Of a stretch of DNA of 64,000 bases, positions 63,242-64,000 are shown piece by piece. Location: positions 1-64,000 of the forward strand of contig NZ_SLWO01000011.1 in the NCBI RefSeq assembly GCF_004340665.1, read 5' to 3'. How positions within the stretch are numbered: position 1 is the first letter of the stretch; each line of letters starts with the position of its first letter. The notes beneath the pieces are model-generated. The model was not told the origin of the DNA and ran no database searches. It was given only the letters and a program-made list of their open reading frames with translations. This DNA comes from Pedobacter psychrotolerans (GTDB taxonomy: Bacteria > Bacteroidota > Bacteroidia > Sphingobacteriales > Sphingobacteriaceae). The translations under genes were made by a program, and so were the position numbers.

Positions 63242-63249
63242 TATATTTG
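63242..63249 (+). promoter_or_regulatory. Probable -7 element of the Dabb gene
   Basis: TATATTTG, exact TAnnTTTG, 17 bases before the ATG at 63267; no TTG at ideal spacing. Confidence 0.45.
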
Positions 63250-63266
63250 GAAAAAAAATTGAAATA

Positions 63267-63563
63267 ATGATTGCACACCATGTTTTATTCTGGCTTAAAG
63301 CCGATATCACCGAAGCGCAGAAAGCAGCTTTCCGTAAAAGTTTAGAAACCCTGGAACAAATTGAAGTCGTAAAAACTTTTCATTTGGGTACACCAGCACC
63401 TATTGAGCGCGCAGTGGTAGATACGAGCTATACCTTTAGTTTATTGATAATGTTTGAAGATTTAACCGCACATGATGTTTATCAGGTTCATCCGCTACAT
63501 AAAGCATTTTTGGATGAATTTAAAGTTTATTTTGAAAAGGTAATCATTTACGATGCCCACTAA
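63267..63563 (+). CDS. Dabb (stress-responsive alpha/beta barrel) family protein
   Basis: 98 residues. HHVLFWLKADITEAQKAAFRKSL, then the strand TYTFSLLIMFEDLTAHDVYQVHPLHKAF, matches the dimeric alpha/beta-barrel family (H.vl...k...., Y..hp.H..F). Function unknown; members bind small molecules or act in stress. It follows ligD by 49 bases, with its own -7 element and terminator. Confidence 0.9.
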   Translation: MIAHHVLFWLKADITEAQKAAFRKSLETLEQIEVVKTFHLGTPAPIERAVVDTSYTFSLLIMFEDLTAHDVYQVHPLHKAFLDEFKVYFEKVIIYDAH

Positions 63564-63581
63564 ATAAGCATAATAAAGTTT

Positions 63582-63612
63582 AAAATGCCGGCATTGTCCG
63601 GCATTTTTTATT
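63582..63612 (+). terminator. Terminator of the Dabb gene
   Basis: AAAATGCCGG and CCGGCATTTT form a 10-bp stem with a six-base loop, followed by a T-run. Confidence 0.85.
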
Positions 63613-63722
63613 TAAATGAATTGGGTTTAAAAGAATTAAGAAGAATAAATTTAAATGTGTTTTATTTGGAATTATTCTAAATAGTGTGATATTTGTTGAA
63701 TCTCCTCTAATTCAATAAGCTC

Positions 63723-64000
63723 ATGTGTAAAACAACGATACTTGCTCATAATCAAAATATCACTATAGCACAATGCAATAATTGTAAAGTGATGAATATC
63801 TGGCGTGCTGGTGTATTAATGAATTTTTCATTTGAACAGTTTGATGCCTTTTGTTCGGCGACCAAAAAGTTATGTTTTGATGATTATCAGGAAAATCATC
63901 CTGACGGTAAAGAAGTGGTAATCTTATCAACACCCTTTCCTGATATCAGCCTGGTTTTCACCCGGGATGAATGGCATGAGTTTTTTATTAAAATAGAAGA
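63723..64000 (+). CDS. Partial hypothetical protein cut by the window edge
   Basis: At least 92 codons from ATG at 63723 remain open to the right edge. The translation has an early cysteine pair (CNNC, about residue 18-21) followed by VMNIWRAGVLMNFSFEQF and later FTRDEWHEFF. No signal peptide; small Bacteroidetes proteins with this CxxC..W pattern are uncharacterised as far as I know. The pair could bind a metal. Confidence 0.65.
   Translation, partial: MCKTTILAHNQNITIAQCNNCKVMNIWRAGVLMNFSFEQFDAFCSATKKLCFDDYQENHPDGKEVVILSTPFPDISLVFTRDEWHEFFIKIE

Overview
The window is an AT-rich chromosomal segment from a Bacteroidota bacterium, most likely a Pedobacter-like member of the Sphingobacteriaceae. 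The signs are: several exact Bacteroidetes-type promoters (TTG, 19-20 bases, TAnnTTTG); a fused CcoN-CcoO cbb3 oxidase subunit; a TonB receptor with a carboxypeptidase-like N-terminal domain followed by a DUF4374 lipoprotein and a PepSY protein; and short dispersed GC-rich repeats of the kind common in such genomes. No rRNA, tRNA, phage, insertion sequence or CRISPR array was seen. All names come from motif and family recognition by eye; no database search was run.

Layout. 1-9.6 kb: dispersed repeats, then housekeeping and stress genes (methionine aminopeptidase, cold-shock protein, DUF2383 protein, Crp/Fnr regulator, membrane-anchored endonuclease/phosphatase-fold protein, receiver-only response regulator, FUSC-type membrane protein, DoxX-like protein, esterase). 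9.8-17.4 kb: a thiol/redox island. A SelW-like protein precedes a tight five-gene operon: flavoprotein disulfide reductase, ABC ATPase, ABC permease/binding-protein fusion, EgtB and EgtD. A class V PLP enzyme converges on it. Together these look like synthesis and uptake of ergothioneine (EgtD, EgtB, possible EgtE, EgtV/EgtU-like transporter) with a linked reductase. 17.6-20.9 kb: ackA and pta. 21-24 kb: LLM flavoenzyme and small or membrane proteins.

24.3-38.9 kb: a low-oxygen respiration region. It starts with an uncharacterised FMN-barrel-like protein behind an FNR-type site. Next come a FixL-like PAS kinase that keeps the haem-ligand residues and a receiver-Crp/Fnr fusion regulator. These are followed by a small cysteine-tailed protein, hemN, a CcoI-type copper ATPase, ccoS (59 codons), ccoNO, ccoQ, ccoP, ccoG, a FixH protein and a TauE/SafE-like membrane protein. 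A simple reading is that oxygen is sensed by the haem-PAS kinase and the receiver-Crp fusion switches on the high-affinity oxidase, its cofactor and copper supply, and anaerobic haem synthesis.

39.1-44.2 kb: a siderophore-uptake operon resembling XusABC, behind an exact promoter and a structured 5' leader. 44.2-44.9 kb: four tandem copies of a ~165 bp repeat. 45-57 kb: mixed genes (DUF481, SDR, potassium channel, DUF4142, HRDC helicase, CoiA-like, aldo/keto reductase, secreted VOC protein, serine hydrolase). 57.3-63.6 kb: glgX, a DUF3606 protein, a second tandem repeat block, ligD and a Dabb protein. A gene at the right edge is cut by the window.
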